A stretch of 64,000 nt of DNA, taken from contig NW_019775969.1 in assembly GCF_001039355.2 (NCBI RefSeq), positions 162,500 through 226,499 of the forward strand, given 5' to 3'. This stretch comes from Lingula anatina (taxonomy: Eukaryota; Brachiopoda; Lingulata; Lingulida; Lingulidae). The first letter of the stretch is position 1. Each line of letters starts with the position of its first letter. Of the stretch, positions 40,053-51,557 are shown in pieces. The translations under genes were made by a program, and so were the position numbers. The notes below the pieces were generated by a model. That model was not told the origin of the DNA, searched no databases, and saw only the letters and a program-made list of their open reading frames with translations.

Positions 40053-40242
40053 TCACTGGCAGTATATTGTAAAGGGCTTTAATCTATCTTACATTGTGGT
40101 AATTGTTTTGGTGAATCGTCTTACACATGGCGGTGGTTTGGATATTCCCTCTGGTAGTATATTGTAAAGGGCTTTAATCTATTTTATATTGTGGTAATTG
40201 TTTTAGTGATTCGTCTTACGCATGGCGGTTGTTTAGTCTTCA
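40053..40242. repeat. two tandem copies of a 95-bp unit
   Basis: AGTATATTGTAAAGGGCTTT occurs at 40061 and again at 40156, and the similarity continues through ATTGTGGTAATTGTTTT and CGTCTTACRCATGGCGGT. The units differ at several positions, so the duplication is not very recent. Confidence 0.85.
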
Positions 40243-40463
40243 CGGCTATACAGGTACACATGTCTACCCCTTTTGACAGACAAACGAAAAATATGAGGGG
40301 GTCTAAGATCTTGAGCTTCATTAATTTTTCTGTTTTTATAATGCTGTATTCTTCTTATAATTATTATTTTCGTGCTGATGTGACTTCTTTATTCCATATA
40401 AGTTTCCTGGTTTTGTTCCGTGTTCCTACAGCATTACCTCCCGCAGCTCCCCTCCGAGCGTGC

Positions 40464-40488
40464 GCACACACGCACGCACACACACACA

Positions 40489-40525
<37 letters not shown>
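40464..40525. repeat. compound (AC)n(GA)n microsatellite
   Basis: An AC run with GC interruptions at 40464-40490 continues into a GA run at 40492-40525. Confidence 0.9.
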
Positions 40526-40528
<3 letters not shown>

Positions 40529-41591
40529 TCTAGCCGCGAAATCGACACACCGCCAACTGAAGATGAATTAATGAAAATGCGTTTTGAACGTGTGCTTTTG
40601 TATGATTCACATAATGCAGCCATCTAAAGGTAATGCTTTTTTTTTTGTAAATTTTGTATCGTACCTTCATGAACAGAGGCAAATATATAGACGCATGGTG
40701 ACATATTTGTTCGTTTTTCTACAGCATTGCAAATTTGCCCGTTCTACCTGTAGTGCACAATGATTTTTTTCTCGGCTACATTTTTTATTCCAAAGAGATT
40801 TTGCCCACATTCCAGCCTCATTACTACCTGAAATATGCATGCTCAATTGACGACTTTTGCTTTCAAAAAAGTTCGTATTTTCTAAGACGCCTACACCGCA
40901 TATCAAGAAACTGAACCAATCGTTTAAAAAGCCAAACTGAAAAAAATCTTTACTCTAGCTTTTTATTGGATTATCACCTGAATACAAAGGTGCCTTTGTT
41001 TGTGATTACAAATTTATGTCCATTGCCCTCTTGAGCGTCTTCATAGTCAAATCAGTCGTAGGAATTAAACTTTTTTAATACGAGCTTGTTTTTTTGTTTA
41101 CAAAAGGCACTTAAAAAGTCATCCAAGAAAATATGATACATAAATAGGCTTCTTGGGCTATCAACAAAGAGTACTAAAAGGTGCAGTTTATTTTGTCAAA
41201 TTAAGAGTATGAAATTATTTTCTAAGCAATAATTAACTCTTGGGTTACTGACATCCGTCAGGTATTTCCCATTCTTGTTCACAGGTGTCCGCATTGTGCG
41301 CAATCCCCGAATGAGCAACGTAGTTCTTTTCAGATATTGCGGTTGAATGCAACTGACAATTTTTCAGATCGAATCTCTAAATGGATTATCTAGGAATGCT
41401 TTTAGCTTATTTTTCAGTTATCCAGTTATACAATATTTTGTTTTTTCTGACGCGAGTGTCATGTTGCACGCAAACCGCAATGGTGAACACATAATAAAAG
41501 CGCGAACTAATTTCTTGAAAATTTGCAATAACTTTTCGTGATTTATCATATTCTGTCTGTTATTGAGATATTTGTGTACTTAAAAGGAAAC

Positions 41592-41985
41592 ACAACCCAC
41601 ACACATACCCATTATTCAAGGACGGTATTTGAGTGCATATTTTTAAAAATGTGCCTGTGGAAAAAAAAAGATTTTTCGTTACCTGTTTTTGAGATGAGAA
41701 GTATGATTATCGAAAATTATTTTTAAATAACGACAACTACTGTAGTGTTTGAAATTATGAAGAAAATAACCTATGTCGAAGATGCGTGTCTCTGGGTCTG
41801 TTCACACACAGGGCAAACTGAAATTTATCTTGACTGCGTCAACTGACGTCACCAAATGACATCATAACGTACGTATAGGTACCTCAACACGCCTTGAAAC
41901 TCAATTCAATTCAGTTCATTCCAGCACTGGTACATAGAATAACGTGGCCTTGCATAACATAAAAATAATAAAACAAAATGTGAAT
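41592..41985 (-). repeat. dispersed repeat R2 (about 370-390 bp), inverted copy
   Basis: As reverse complement this matches 49211-49576 and 55005-55375: ACATAACATAAAA, TTCAATTCAGTTCATTCC, AACACGCCTTGAAACTCAA, CAACTGACGTCACCAAATGA, GGGTCTGTTCACA and CAACCCACACACATACCC. In plus sense the element holds GAATTGAATTGAAT, the kind of short repeat often seen at LINE/SINE 3' ends. Non-coding; class not determined. Confidence 0.7.
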
Positions 41986-43433
41986 GAGCAAATATACCTT
42001 TATACAATGGGCAGATGCACTACTTAGATTATTTGTATAATTTTCTTACTAAATGGCAAGATGCAACTTCTTGGTATGTTTACAGATATATCATAAACCC
42101 AATTCATGGAGTATACATTTACAAACGTATGTAACATACTATCAAAAATTTAAATTTGCAAAGGACATGCTAGAAGGTACTGAGTACAGCAATTACTTCA
42201 CTTCTTTTATTTAATGATTTCATTATAAAATTGGACCTGGAAACTTTGTAAGCACTGTAAACAACTTTGTATAATTTACTTTTGGGTGATCTAGTATCAG
42301 TTTTTAGACAGATTTTACTAAAGAAAGTTTCTCGGTCTGTTTTATACATCGGGCATTGAAAGTATAAAATGGCATTCGTCTTCAGTCTTTAAAAGCCCCA
42401 TGCAGTGACATGATACAATTTAACAGTCTATACTCTAGGTTGATGAGCGACGAGCGTTTAAACGGACACAATGATTATCTTGTGACAAGTGGGTGTGCTG
42501 TCAGTCTTAACTCCATGAATACGAAGTGCGTGGTAATTTAGAAACACAATACCAACAGTATCGTGCCACGACGTTATTAGTATGCTTCGCAGAGCGAACA
42601 GAGATAATACGTACAAAAACGTACTCAGGAATGGCGGATTCCCCTAGTCCGACAAAATCTTGTTTTCTTTTGTCAATCCGGTTATTTCATAGTATTCTAT
42701 TTAATTTTATTTTATCCCATCATTATTTCTTTCAAGAAATATTTCTTTTGCAGCAAAGGAGAGGAAGGGATGCAAAAATTGCGATTCATTATTTTACTAC
42801 CCCCCCCTCCCCCGCGTACCAGGTTAGGGTCATCATTCATTTAATTAAAATCTAAGACTGGGCTTAGCTGTACAAACCAATGGGAAGTGCCCCTCGTATC
42901 AAAGGGAGCTCTCGAAGACAAGACACCGGTCACTGCCCTGATTCAACTAAAATAAATGATATTCCACTATCGCGGCACTCCCGGTATTTTTTGACTCTAT
43001 GATTTTTGAAGTTTCACCAGGCAGGCGCATGCTCACAACAAGTTAGTATTCAAATTATCGCTAGAAGAGTGCCCTTGGTCAACCTGTCCTGTAAGATTAA
43101 TATTTTTATGTTATTCTACGACCTCATCTGTCACCTGAGGTTACTACATCTGTATACATGTACATGTACATGTATTACTCTCACCTACACGTTCGACCTA
43201 TCACACACAGAAAGCGATGTCTTAATTTCCCATAGGAGTCAAAGCTCTGTGAAACCGGGCTATTGAAGAAAAGATACCGAATAGGCACTTTTGTATCCCT
43301 CGAATAGCAATGTTTGTGCGTGATTATACAATTTATCATTATCTGGTATATCGTTTAAATTATATTATACGAGACTGACTTGAAGTGTATGAGTTTAGCC
43401 TGTTTCATGATTACCTGACTACACAGGATCCTT

Positions 43434-43677
43434 GATCCATTCCCATACCTAGATCAATCTAGCAGGGTCGACCAAACTCCGAGAGGTTCTCGCTAAATTA
43501 CATCCAACTTAAGCGGCTCTGGTGTCTGGCACGCCTACTGAAGCTGTTATCTATCGTTTAGCGGTTTTAGTAGGCGTGCCAGACATTTAAGCCACTTTAA
43601 TCTGAATGCAATTTAGCGAGAATCCCCTCGGAGATTGGTCGATGCTGCTAGATCAATCTAGGTATGGGAATGGGGTC
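43434..43677. mobile_element. foldback MITE, copy E (best-preserved hairpin)
   Basis: Arms of about 110 bases: CCATTCCCATACCTAGATCA at the left pairs with TGATCTAGGTATGGGAATGG-type sequence at the right. GTCGACCAAACTCCGAGAGG pairs with CCTCGGAGATTGGTCGAT. GTGTCTGGCACGCCTACT pairs with AGTAGGCGTGCCAGACAT. The apex loop is about 30 bases. No coding capacity. Confidence 0.85.
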
Positions 43678-44169
43678 TTTGCATTTTTATTCCATCCCTA
43701 CGACAACGTAAGTTGAAATATCATTTACAAAGTATTAACCTGGTCGTTATATGTCTTCTATTATTCAATAAATAAAAAAAAAAAACAACAACATATTTTC
43801 ACACTGCAACAGACACTTAACAACTTATTAATGGAGTTTCGGGACTTGATCACCATCGACGCTAAAATAAAATTGTTTTCATTATTTTATCATTATCTTT
43901 TTACATGTCATTTAATTTCTTTATTTTTGAAGTGACGGACTGTTACTCCCAGTGCACTATTTTTGGAGAAAAGGGCGAGGTCTAATTTGATGCAGATTTT
44001 TTGTTTAAGAAAGGAGTAGCAGTGGCCAGTCTCCTGTGTTTGCATTAAAGATCTTTAAGTTAGGTGAAAGCCTTGATACACTATAGCTATATGTTACCGA
44101 CAAAATGTTGTGAGACAATTTAAGGGCCGTTCTTGATTCCCAAGAACTCATATTATCATCAGCTTTTCT

Positions 44170-44270
44170 GTATTCTACTCAATGGCAGGAGGAGGCATGT
44201 TAATCTGTTAATCTGATTGCATTCAGCAAGAGTCCCCGTGGAGTTAATGTGCACTAGCTAGTACGATAGA
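44170..44270. mobile_element. foldback MITE, half copy
   Basis: GTATTCTACTCAATGGCAGG, then ATTGCATTCAGCAAGAGTCC and GTGGAGTTAATGTGCACTAG. It matches the right arm of copy D (from about 18071) and lies directly left of a fuller copy. Confidence 0.6.
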
Positions 44271-44277
44271 TTCATTG

Positions 44278-44509
44278 GGCGCATTCAGATTCACACATCG
44301 TACAAGCTGGGTCGGTTCAACTTTGTGGGAAATTCTTGCTATAATGTAGTCAGTGGAATAAGCATAATCAGCACGCAATGGTTTTAACTAATAAAAAAAA
44401 CCATAAATGCTCGAAAAGGCGTGTCAGACGATTAAGCTGATTCAACTGATTGCACTTTAGCGAGACTCCTCCACAGAGTTAGACCGGTCCAGCTAGCACG
44501 ATATGAGAA
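44278..44509. mobile_element. foldback MITE, copy F (diverged)
   Basis: GGGTCGGTTCAACTTTGTGG with TTCTTGCTATAATGTAGTCA pairs, imperfectly, with TGATTGCACTTTAGCGAGAC and CCACAGAGTTAGACCGGTCC. The apex has ATGGTTTTAACTAATAAAAA mirrored by AAAACCATAAAT. Confidence 0.6.
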
Positions 44510-45807
44510 GCTAAATGCAGTTACTGGTATACAATTAGGTTCAATAAATGTTAACAAATTATCATTTGAATAGCGTATTCAGAACGATAATGTTCTTAAA
44601 AAATTTTTTGTATACAACCTAATAAGCCTCATGAATAGACCCTGCTTGAGATGGTGTTGTTACTGTTAAATAATTCAGAAAAACTGGGATGGGAGAGGGG
44701 GAGGGTATTCGAGGTTAAGACTTTAACCACTGCATAAGGGAAGCGATACATTTTCACAATCTTCATCCCTACATATACAAACGTGCTAACACACGCGCAC
44801 GTGCATCTACTCCTGCCCCCCCCCCTCACACATAACACACACACAAACAAATCTATATATTTCTCCTCTAAGGCAATCCAACTCACCACAAGTACACGCG
44901 CGTCTCCTAAAATATCGATTGGGTCGACATTCTAACAGCTGATTAATTAAATGTGTCGCCAAAATTAGTAGGGCGCCAGATAGGCACAATTGTCATCAAT
45001 ACTGTCAACAAAGTGCCTCTGTGAACGACGTAACGAAAACAGTGCCAGCATTTTATAGGTATTCGATCGCATTCTTATATACGGCGTAAGTCAACAGGTG
45101 AGCTTAATCTGATTGTGTAAACTTACGAAGTGAGAATAACGATGCCTTCATTAGCCCTCAAATAACATGTGGTTGTTGTATTTGTCGATTTTCAAAATGC
45201 CTTGATTTCGTCATGTAACAGGCGTCTTCGGCCTCTAAACAAATGCAGAGGCGGAAAGGGCATGGAGTGAATGGGGATCACGTCTTACATTTAATTAATA
45301 CAATTCGCTGGTCGGTGTTACAGTCCCCGTAGTAGGACACCGCAGTAGCAACACTTTCAATGGGCTGATACACACCCTAACATCGTGGGTAGATAAGGAT
45401 AATAAGGTTTTTAGGAATAAAAAACCATGATGCGAAGAGAAGGAACCAGGTCAAAGTCGGCGGGTGAGTTTTTGAGCATCTTTGAGGGAAATACTCCTTT
45501 AGTCCTTTTTTTTAAATAAAAAAGAGGTCAAAATTGAATAGAAGAATTGAGGAGCCTTTATATTGAATTCAGTTGTGATTCTTCGATTTATAGACATTTA
45601 GACTTATTATGTAGATATATTATTATTAAAATGATAAAGATTAGGCAATGGCTGTAATATACGAAAAACGCATCCCAATAAACATGTTACAAAAACTTTA
45701 GTATCACTGTTGCAAGCTATTATGCAAAGAAATCTAAACGTACACGTCCTCCCAGTTCAGTGTAGAGCTTTTTAGGCTTTGTCGACCTGATTCATTCTAA
45801 CTCTACC

Positions 45808-46728
45808 ATGTATTATTCAGGCACAGATTTTGGTCCACTGCGAGATGTACTGTCACAGGCCCTAATGGCCAAGAATCATGTCCGAATACGCGCCTTTGTT
45901 GACAGATACTGGCCTTTTCTGCCAACCATCGCAGGTTTGCCGGACAGTACAGGTCGCTGTAACATCGGTAGGGCAGCAAAGTGCGGGCTAGTGGGTGCCG
46001 TTGACGCGTTCATATCTGCCGGGGTGGACGTTAACGCCAAAAGCATCTCTGGATGGTCGCCTTTGATGTACGCCGCCGGTGCTGGCGAGCAAATATTGGT
46101 GGAGAAACTGATCAGAGCTGGTGCCAATGTGCACGTCCAGGAGACAGGTGGCGCCACCGCCTTGTATCTTGCCTGCCAGAAGGGACACGCCGGTATCGTG
46201 AGCAAGCTGCTTAGAGCAGGGGCGGATGTTAACCAACAGGTCTCTGATGGTTCGAGCTGTCTGTATATCGCCACACAAAAAGGGCACAAAAACATCGTGC
46301 AGATACTGCTTTCAGCTGGAGCAGACGTTAATTTACTAACAGATAACGGTGCTAGCAGCCTGTACATTGCATCTCAAAACGGACATTTAGAACTAGTGAA
46401 AATTCTGTTGGAACAGGGAGCTGATGTGAACATTCAGAAAGACACTGGGAGCAGCAGCTTGTACATAGCCTCACAGAACGGCCACGAGGACGTCGTCAAG
46501 GTACTATTAGCAGCAGGGGCTGATGTGAATTTGAGGAAAAACATAGGCACAAGCTGCCTCCACATTGCGTCACACTTTGGGCACACGGGTGTGGTCGAGG
46601 CTCTGTTAGAGGCAGATGCAGAGGTGAACGCTAAAACAAAGTCAGGGAAAACAAGTCTGCAAATAGCAAGACAAGAAAACCATAATGACATCTGCGTCTT
46701 GCTCAGGGCGACCGGGGCTAAAGAATGA
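45808..46728 (+). CDS. intronless ankyrin-repeat protein (306 aa), copy 1
   Basis: Single-exon protein made almost wholly of ankyrin repeats, which act as protein-binding scaffolds. Residues 1-48 form a non-repeat helical N-terminus (PLRDVLSQALMAKNHVRIRA) with an aromatic YWPFLP segment. Residues about 49-306 carry about eight 33-residue repeats with the usual TALYLA..GH..IV..LL.AGADVN pattern; the first and last are incomplete caps. Four central repeats are very alike (SSLYIASQNGH), suggesting internal duplication. There is no signal peptide, membrane helix or added domain. The start lies in context TCTACCATG, and AATAAA follows 320 bases after the stop. A copy at 51558 differs at 12 bases and two residues (Tyr2Ser, Ala265Val). 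Partner and function unknown; no kinase, SOCS or death domain identifies a subfamily. Confidence 0.9.
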   Translation: MYYSGTDFGPLRDVLSQALMAKNHVRIRAFVDRYWPFLPTIAGLPDSTGRCNIGRAAKCGLVGAVDAFISAGVDVNAKSISGWSPLMYAAGAGEQILVEKLIRAGANVHVQETGGATALYLACQKGHAGIVSKLLRAGADVNQQVSDGSSCLYIATQKGHKNIVQILLSAGADVNLLTDNGASSLYIASQNGHLELVKILLEQGADVNIQKDTGSSSLYIASQNGHEDVVKVLLAAGADVNLRKNIGTSCLHIASHFGHTGVVEALLEADAEVNAKTKSGKTSLQIARQENHNDICVLLRATGAKE

Positions 46729-47047
46729 TGGCCGTCTTTGGGAAACGGCTTGAGAATTTATTTGGGTACAGTGCGAATTATATTCCAAAGACTATTAAGC
46801 TACCACTCGCATCTTCTCGTCCAGTCACGAAATAACCGAAGATGATATTCGAGATTGTTATTTAAAGTTCTCACGTTTATTTATTGAGGAACACATTTTT
46901 TGTGGTCTAAATGCTTTTAGGTTATATATGCCGTAGGCGGTTTTTATCACATTTAAACTGTTTATAATACTTGTGCCATGTTTTTCCAAAGTACACAATT
47001 TAGCCTTCCATTTTCATTAGTACAACCACTGTAGCACTACATGTACA

Positions 47048-47053
47048 AATAAA
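47048..47053 (+). promoter_or_regulatory. polyadenylation signal, ankyrin gene copy 1
   Basis: AATAAA 320 bases after the stop codon, the first canonical signal downstream; kept in copy 2. Confidence 0.5.
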
Positions 47054-48191
47054 TCAATTTTCTATTTGATTGAAAAAAATCGGTCGGTCTGGTCAAAAGC
47101 CTTAATCGTGGTTATCAAGAGTCCTTGTGCGTGCTCCAGCTGTATACAGCCTTCTTGTACGATCTGATTTTCTGGTTAGTTTTACGGTATTATATATACT
47201 GGTTTTTATTGACATTTTTTTTCGAGAATAAAATCCATTAGCACAAAATTACGAATAATTGCTCGTCACGCGCCTGTACTTGGATACGATATTTTGGATT
47301 GTTTTTAGTTGAATAACTTGGTTCTAAACAAAGTATGATTCATTTGGAAACTTATTCTAACCAGTTGTGAGAATAGGGCATATTGTAACAGGTGGGCCGT
47401 ATAAGCTGTAAAGTATGTAAAATATTGCAGAAACCAACAGATTTTCTGAAAAAAATCTCAACGATAAGGATATGATTAAATCTTATATTATTTGCACGTT
47501 TTTGATAAAAAGAATTAATTGAAGTATAAGTTTGCGAACACATCATGTAAACCTAGTCATCCACCGCAACCGGCCAACGGACCATTTTCTAATGAATGTA
47601 GAATCCTACGTTCATACACGAAAAAGCACAACCTGATAGCGCAAATGTACGACATTCCCACATCAATCCTACCTGTGTAATTTCCAAAGGTGAATTCAGG
47701 TCTGTGAAGATTTATAATGCTTTTTACATCCTAAAACTAAATATTTATTTGCAAGAAACCCAAGGATATACCCATGAAAGGTGTTAAAAGGAGAGTGGGA
47801 ACGTTATGCACACGACACTTATTAATTTGGGGTGCATGCGGCATGTAAGTTTAGATCTTTATGAATAAGCTTATCTAGAAGATACACAAAATTTAAATAA
47901 GTTAAATAATCATCACACCGAACAGCACAAGTCCATTAAACAATGCATCTACAAAATTTCTACGGCCTACCTGTACGTAGTCTATAACGTATCCTTCAAT
48001 ATCGTTTCAAATTACAACTGCGAACTGCGAATGTAATTTATTTTTAAAGACTTTCTTTTAAAAGATGTAAAAAAAAAAGACCACACTAAATGTGCCAATT
48101 TTTCGTAAGTCGTCCGTAGAAAGCATATCTTTTTGACCATGCAGAATAATTCATACCTTGACTTCTAACCAATAGGAAGGCCTGTGACGAC

Positions 48192-48280
48192 CCGATATGT
48201 CCGACAGGCCAGAAATGTCCTACGACCAGAGAAGACCAGATATGTCCGACAAAAAAGAGCCAGATGTGTCCGACTGGCCA
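48192..48280. repeat. TGTCCGAC minisatellite, short allele
   Basis: Imperfect units of the type CCAGATATGTCCGAC (variants AAATGTCCTAC, GATGTGTCCGAC), about four in this copy. The homologous array at 53938-54051 has one more unit. Confidence 0.75.
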
Positions 48281-48320
48281 GACATTTTACCACAAAAACG
48301 GCAATTATAGCAATTAATCT

Positions 48321-48537
48321 GAAATTTGTGCTTGTCATCAGACCACGTGACCTCCATAGATGGCAATACTCTGCAATAATCTCTTAAGAGATTATTACAA
48401 AAAAAAAAAACAAAAAAAAACAGGGACTAATTTTGAATGTAGAAATGGATTCATTAACTATTGGTAAGTATGGGAAAAATGCTGTTTACCCCAGGAAAAT
48501 TCATTTTTGGGCCAAAATGAACAGTTGTTATCCCTTT
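48321..48537 (+). repeat. dispersed repeat R1, copy 2
   Basis: Matches 3242-3465 across its length, with the same CTCTTAAGAG palindrome and poly-A tract. Confidence 0.75.
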
Positions 48538-48545
48538 ATTTATAC

Positions 48546-48614
48546 CCCCTAGCAGCTTCAGACATCAGAGCCGCTTAAGCCGAGTGCAATTTAGAGAGAA
48601 TCCCCTCGGTGATG
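48546..48614. mobile_element. foldback MITE fragment
   Basis: CAGACATCAGAGCCGCTTAA, then GAGTGCAATTTAGAGAGAAT and CCCCTCGG: one arm of the family, most like copy E. Compared with its counterpart at 54325 it lacks 12 bases (TAGGCGTGCCAG). Confidence 0.6.
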
Positions 48615-49210
48615 GACCTTGAATCCGTAGGATTTCGTATAAATTTATACGTATATTGTCTGCCTAAGCACGGGTCACTGCACGGAAAGAGATATGCTGG
48701 CTGTATGCAGGCACCACACGGACGATGCATGGCAAATGTGACAGTAGTAAATCGGTCAGTAGATCACACCACATTACAAAGGAGCAACGCTAACGATAAA
48801 CGCTTGGCCAGCTTGTGTGCTTGAATCGCGTGATGTGGTATAAAATACAAGGGTAAAAAATACTTTTACAGAGAGCACTTTTTTATTATAAAAGTATTTA
48901 TTGTTATTGAGCCAATAATTCGACCGTCGAATTGAGCCGAGATTTAATTACTGTGCCCCTGCAGGGACGACGCGTGGGGAGGCGTGGAAGAGGCGGAGAG
49001 ACCATTACAGGATTAAGCGGTCTTCCTTTCATGTAGGTCCGCCATATTTAGGCCGTGGACCAGCAAGCACTCGGCTCTTCTCATTCTGAATGGCCTCTAA
49101 CAATACCAGACGAGTATGGACCACTGAACAAAAGTCAGGGATGTGGAACAAACCATTTGAATAGTGCGCATAGCTATAACAAGTTTGGACAGAATGTGAA
49201 GTTAAAAGAA

Positions 49211-49576
49211 CATTATTTTCATGTTATGTTGTACAAGGCCATGTTAATCTTTGTACCGGTACAGGAATGAACTGAATTGAATTGAATTTCAAGGCGTGTT
49301 GAGATACCTACGTTATGATGTCATTTGGTGACGTCAGTTGACGCAGTTTAGTCAAATTTCTGTCCAAGTCTGTCCTGTTTGTGAACAGACCCAGGGACGC
49401 ATTTTCGACAAAGATAAGTTCCTTCATAATTTCAAACACTATGTAGTTGTTGTTTTTTTTTTTAAATATTTTTCGATCATCGTACATTTCAAAACCAGAT
49501 AACGAAAAATCTTTTTTTTTTCAGCAGGTACATTAAAAAATGTGCACTCATATACCGTCCTAGGTGTGTATGGGTT
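49211..49576 (+). repeat. dispersed repeat R2, direct copy 1
   Basis: Matches the inverted copy at 41592-41985; contains GAATTGAATTGAAT and GGTGACGTCAGTTGACG. Confidence 0.7.
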
Positions 49577-49657
49577 GTATAGTGTTTAGATTGCTGACAT
49601 CTGCAATTTAAATTCTGCCCGACAAATTTGAAGGGCGATAATGTCTTCTCTTGGACT

Positions 49658-49901
49658 GGGTTCACATGCCTAGATCGATCCATCTAGATCGGTCTAACTC
49701 CCTGGGGTATCTCACTAAATTGCTACCAACTAACCGGCTTAAACGTCTGTCACGCCTACCGAATCAGCTAGGGGGGTAAAGATAACTACCCCCTAACATC
49801 TGTACTAGGCGTGACAGACATTTAAGCCGGTTAAGTTGATAACAGTTTAGTGAAACTCCCCAAGGAGATAGATCGATCCTAATATCTGTGGGAATAGCCC
49901 C
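49658..49901. mobile_element. foldback MITE, copy H
   Basis: CTAGATCGATCCATCTAGAT with TCTAACTCCCTGGGG at the left pairs with CTCCCCAAGGAGATAGATCG at the right. CTTAAACGTCTGTCACGCCT pairs with AGGCGTGACAGACATTTAAG. The apex has GGGGGGTAAAGATAACTACC. Full length. Confidence 0.85.
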
Positions 49902-50413
49902 TTGTACATAATTTTTGCATTATTTCTGTCTAGCTTTCTTCGGTAATAGCATTCCTTTTTTATTGGAATCTCTTCTGTTTAAAACAGTGAAAGATAAGTC
50001 AGTCGTTTTTCATCTATCGTAACCCATCTAAAAGGTATGCGTTCATTCCCATTATGGCGTTTTAAAAAAACATAGTAACAGATGTATTGAAAGGGCTGAA
50101 CCAATTCCTTCAAACAATCTTTTCATTTACTTTATGTCCTGTAAATTTTGTTAACATTCTATTTTCTGACGTTGCTTCAGAGATGAAGTGATCTCTGTCA
50201 ACGTTTAATTGTATACACAGCAGAAATGACTTCATTTTAGTCAATGAATCACCATGCAGATAAAGAAAACGAGAGCTTAATTCTCAAGTGAAAGGAGACG
50301 AGAGTGAACGGTATTGTAGAATGAATTGAAGATGGTTCATTTATTTTCTGTACAGTTTGTATAATTCCGATTTCAAATGTCTTTTATGCAAGCGACTCTC
50401 AAGTGACTCTCAA

Positions 50414-50519
50414 CAAGTGACAAAGGATTGCCTCTTTACCAGAAATGATCTAATTCAAAATATCTGAGTGATTACTGAACTTATTAGTCTATGCCCAGAA
50501 AGACTGTGGCCATGCTGAG
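50414..50519 (+). pseudogene. 3' remnant of a Tc1/mariner-like transposase
   Basis: This matches the last part of the transposase relic at 56605-57209 (VTKDCLFTRNDLIQ, then a stop). The body of the gene is missing because of the 917-base deletion whose junction is at 50396-50414. Confidence 0.7.
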
Positions 50520-51152
50520 ATCACGTGGCTATCCTACAAAATGCTGGTCTGTAAACCTGTAGTAAAGATACTAACTTGGCGTAACATGATTTCAATACAA
50601 CATTAATTGAAAACCTGACAAATCCAACTATTGTTCATTTAAAAGCACAATGGTGCAATGCTTTTGTCACCCCCTGTAGGCCTACGTTGTTCTATCCAGA
50701 ATTCTATAAACCTTTTGCATCAGCATTACTATTCGCAGCAGTACAGTAAAATACTAGTAGCTGTCCATAAATTTATGTAAAATTCAGCGTAAAATCTTAT
50801 TTTATGACACCAAGGAAATGTGTTCACGGACAGCCAGTTTACACATTGGGTAAGGGTCATTCCACAAAAAAGCGAACATTTTAGCGTCGTTAGTACCTCA
50901 CACATTTCGTGTACTATTTGTATTACTGTTTCATATCACCTTTTAATTATATTTGATTTCTTTTCATATTGAAGGGTACTATAGTACCAGTAAAAGATAG
51001 CAAAAATAATGGATCAAATAAAATTATGCAAGTATTTCACAAAATGTGTGTCTGACGTGACTCAGTTGTCACCTTTTGGTGGAATGTCCCTCGAAGTGAC
51101 TTTGGTTCACTGCATAGTTCATTTTTAAATTCTGAAAATCACATTTTAACTA

Positions 51153-51153
51153 N
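51153..51153. other. single N: assembly join between duplicated segments
   Basis: The N lies exactly between the end of segment-2 copy 1 (51152) and the start of copy 2 (51154). Confidence 0.95.
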
Positions 51154-51557
51154 GGATAATAAGGTTTTTAGGAATAAAAAACCATGATGCGAAGAGAAGG
51201 AACCAGGTCAAAGTCGGCGGGTGAGTTTTTGAGCATCTTTGAGGGAAATAGTCCTTTTTTTATTTTTTAAAAAAAATTAGAGGTCAAAATTGAATAGCAA
51301 AATTGAGAAGCCTTTTTATTGAATTCAGTTGTGATTATTTGATTTATAGACATTTAGACTTATTATGTAGATATATAAAAATGATAAAGATTAGGCAATG
51401 GCTGTAATATACGAAAAACGCATCCCAATAAACATGTTACAAAAACTTCAGTATCACTGTTGCATACTATTATGCAAAGAAATCTAAATCTACACGTCCT
51501 CCCAGTTCTGTGTAGAGCTTTTTAGGCTTTGTCGACCTGATTCATTCTAACTCTACC

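Larger units (their letters stand above)
39699..45396. other. gene-free, repeat-rich spacer
   Basis: No open frame with recognisable domains on either strand. Contents that can be defined are a 95-bp tandem repeat, AC/GA microsatellites, an inverted copy of dispersed repeat R2 and three foldback MITE copies, listed separately. Confidence 0.6.
45397..51152. repeat. tandem duplicated segment 2, copy 1 (5.8 kb)
   Basis: Begins GGATAATAAGGTTTTTAGGA and ends at the N of 51153. It is about 98-99% identical to 51154-57827 outside indels, including the ankyrin gene, repeats R1 and R2 and foldback elements. Relative to copy 2 it lacks 917 bases at 50397 (with filler). Likely one haplotype of a single locus. 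Confidence 0.92.

Noticed and set aside
40191-40571. 126-codon plus-strand frame
   Set aside because: It runs through the AC and GA microsatellites and ends in repeat-encoded residues; no splice or domain support.
45876-46367. 163-codon open frame on the minus strand inside the ankyrin gene (and its twin at 51626-52117)
   Set aside because: Antisense shadow of a GC-richer coding exon; its sequence mirrors the ankyrin repeat period and has no domain of its own.
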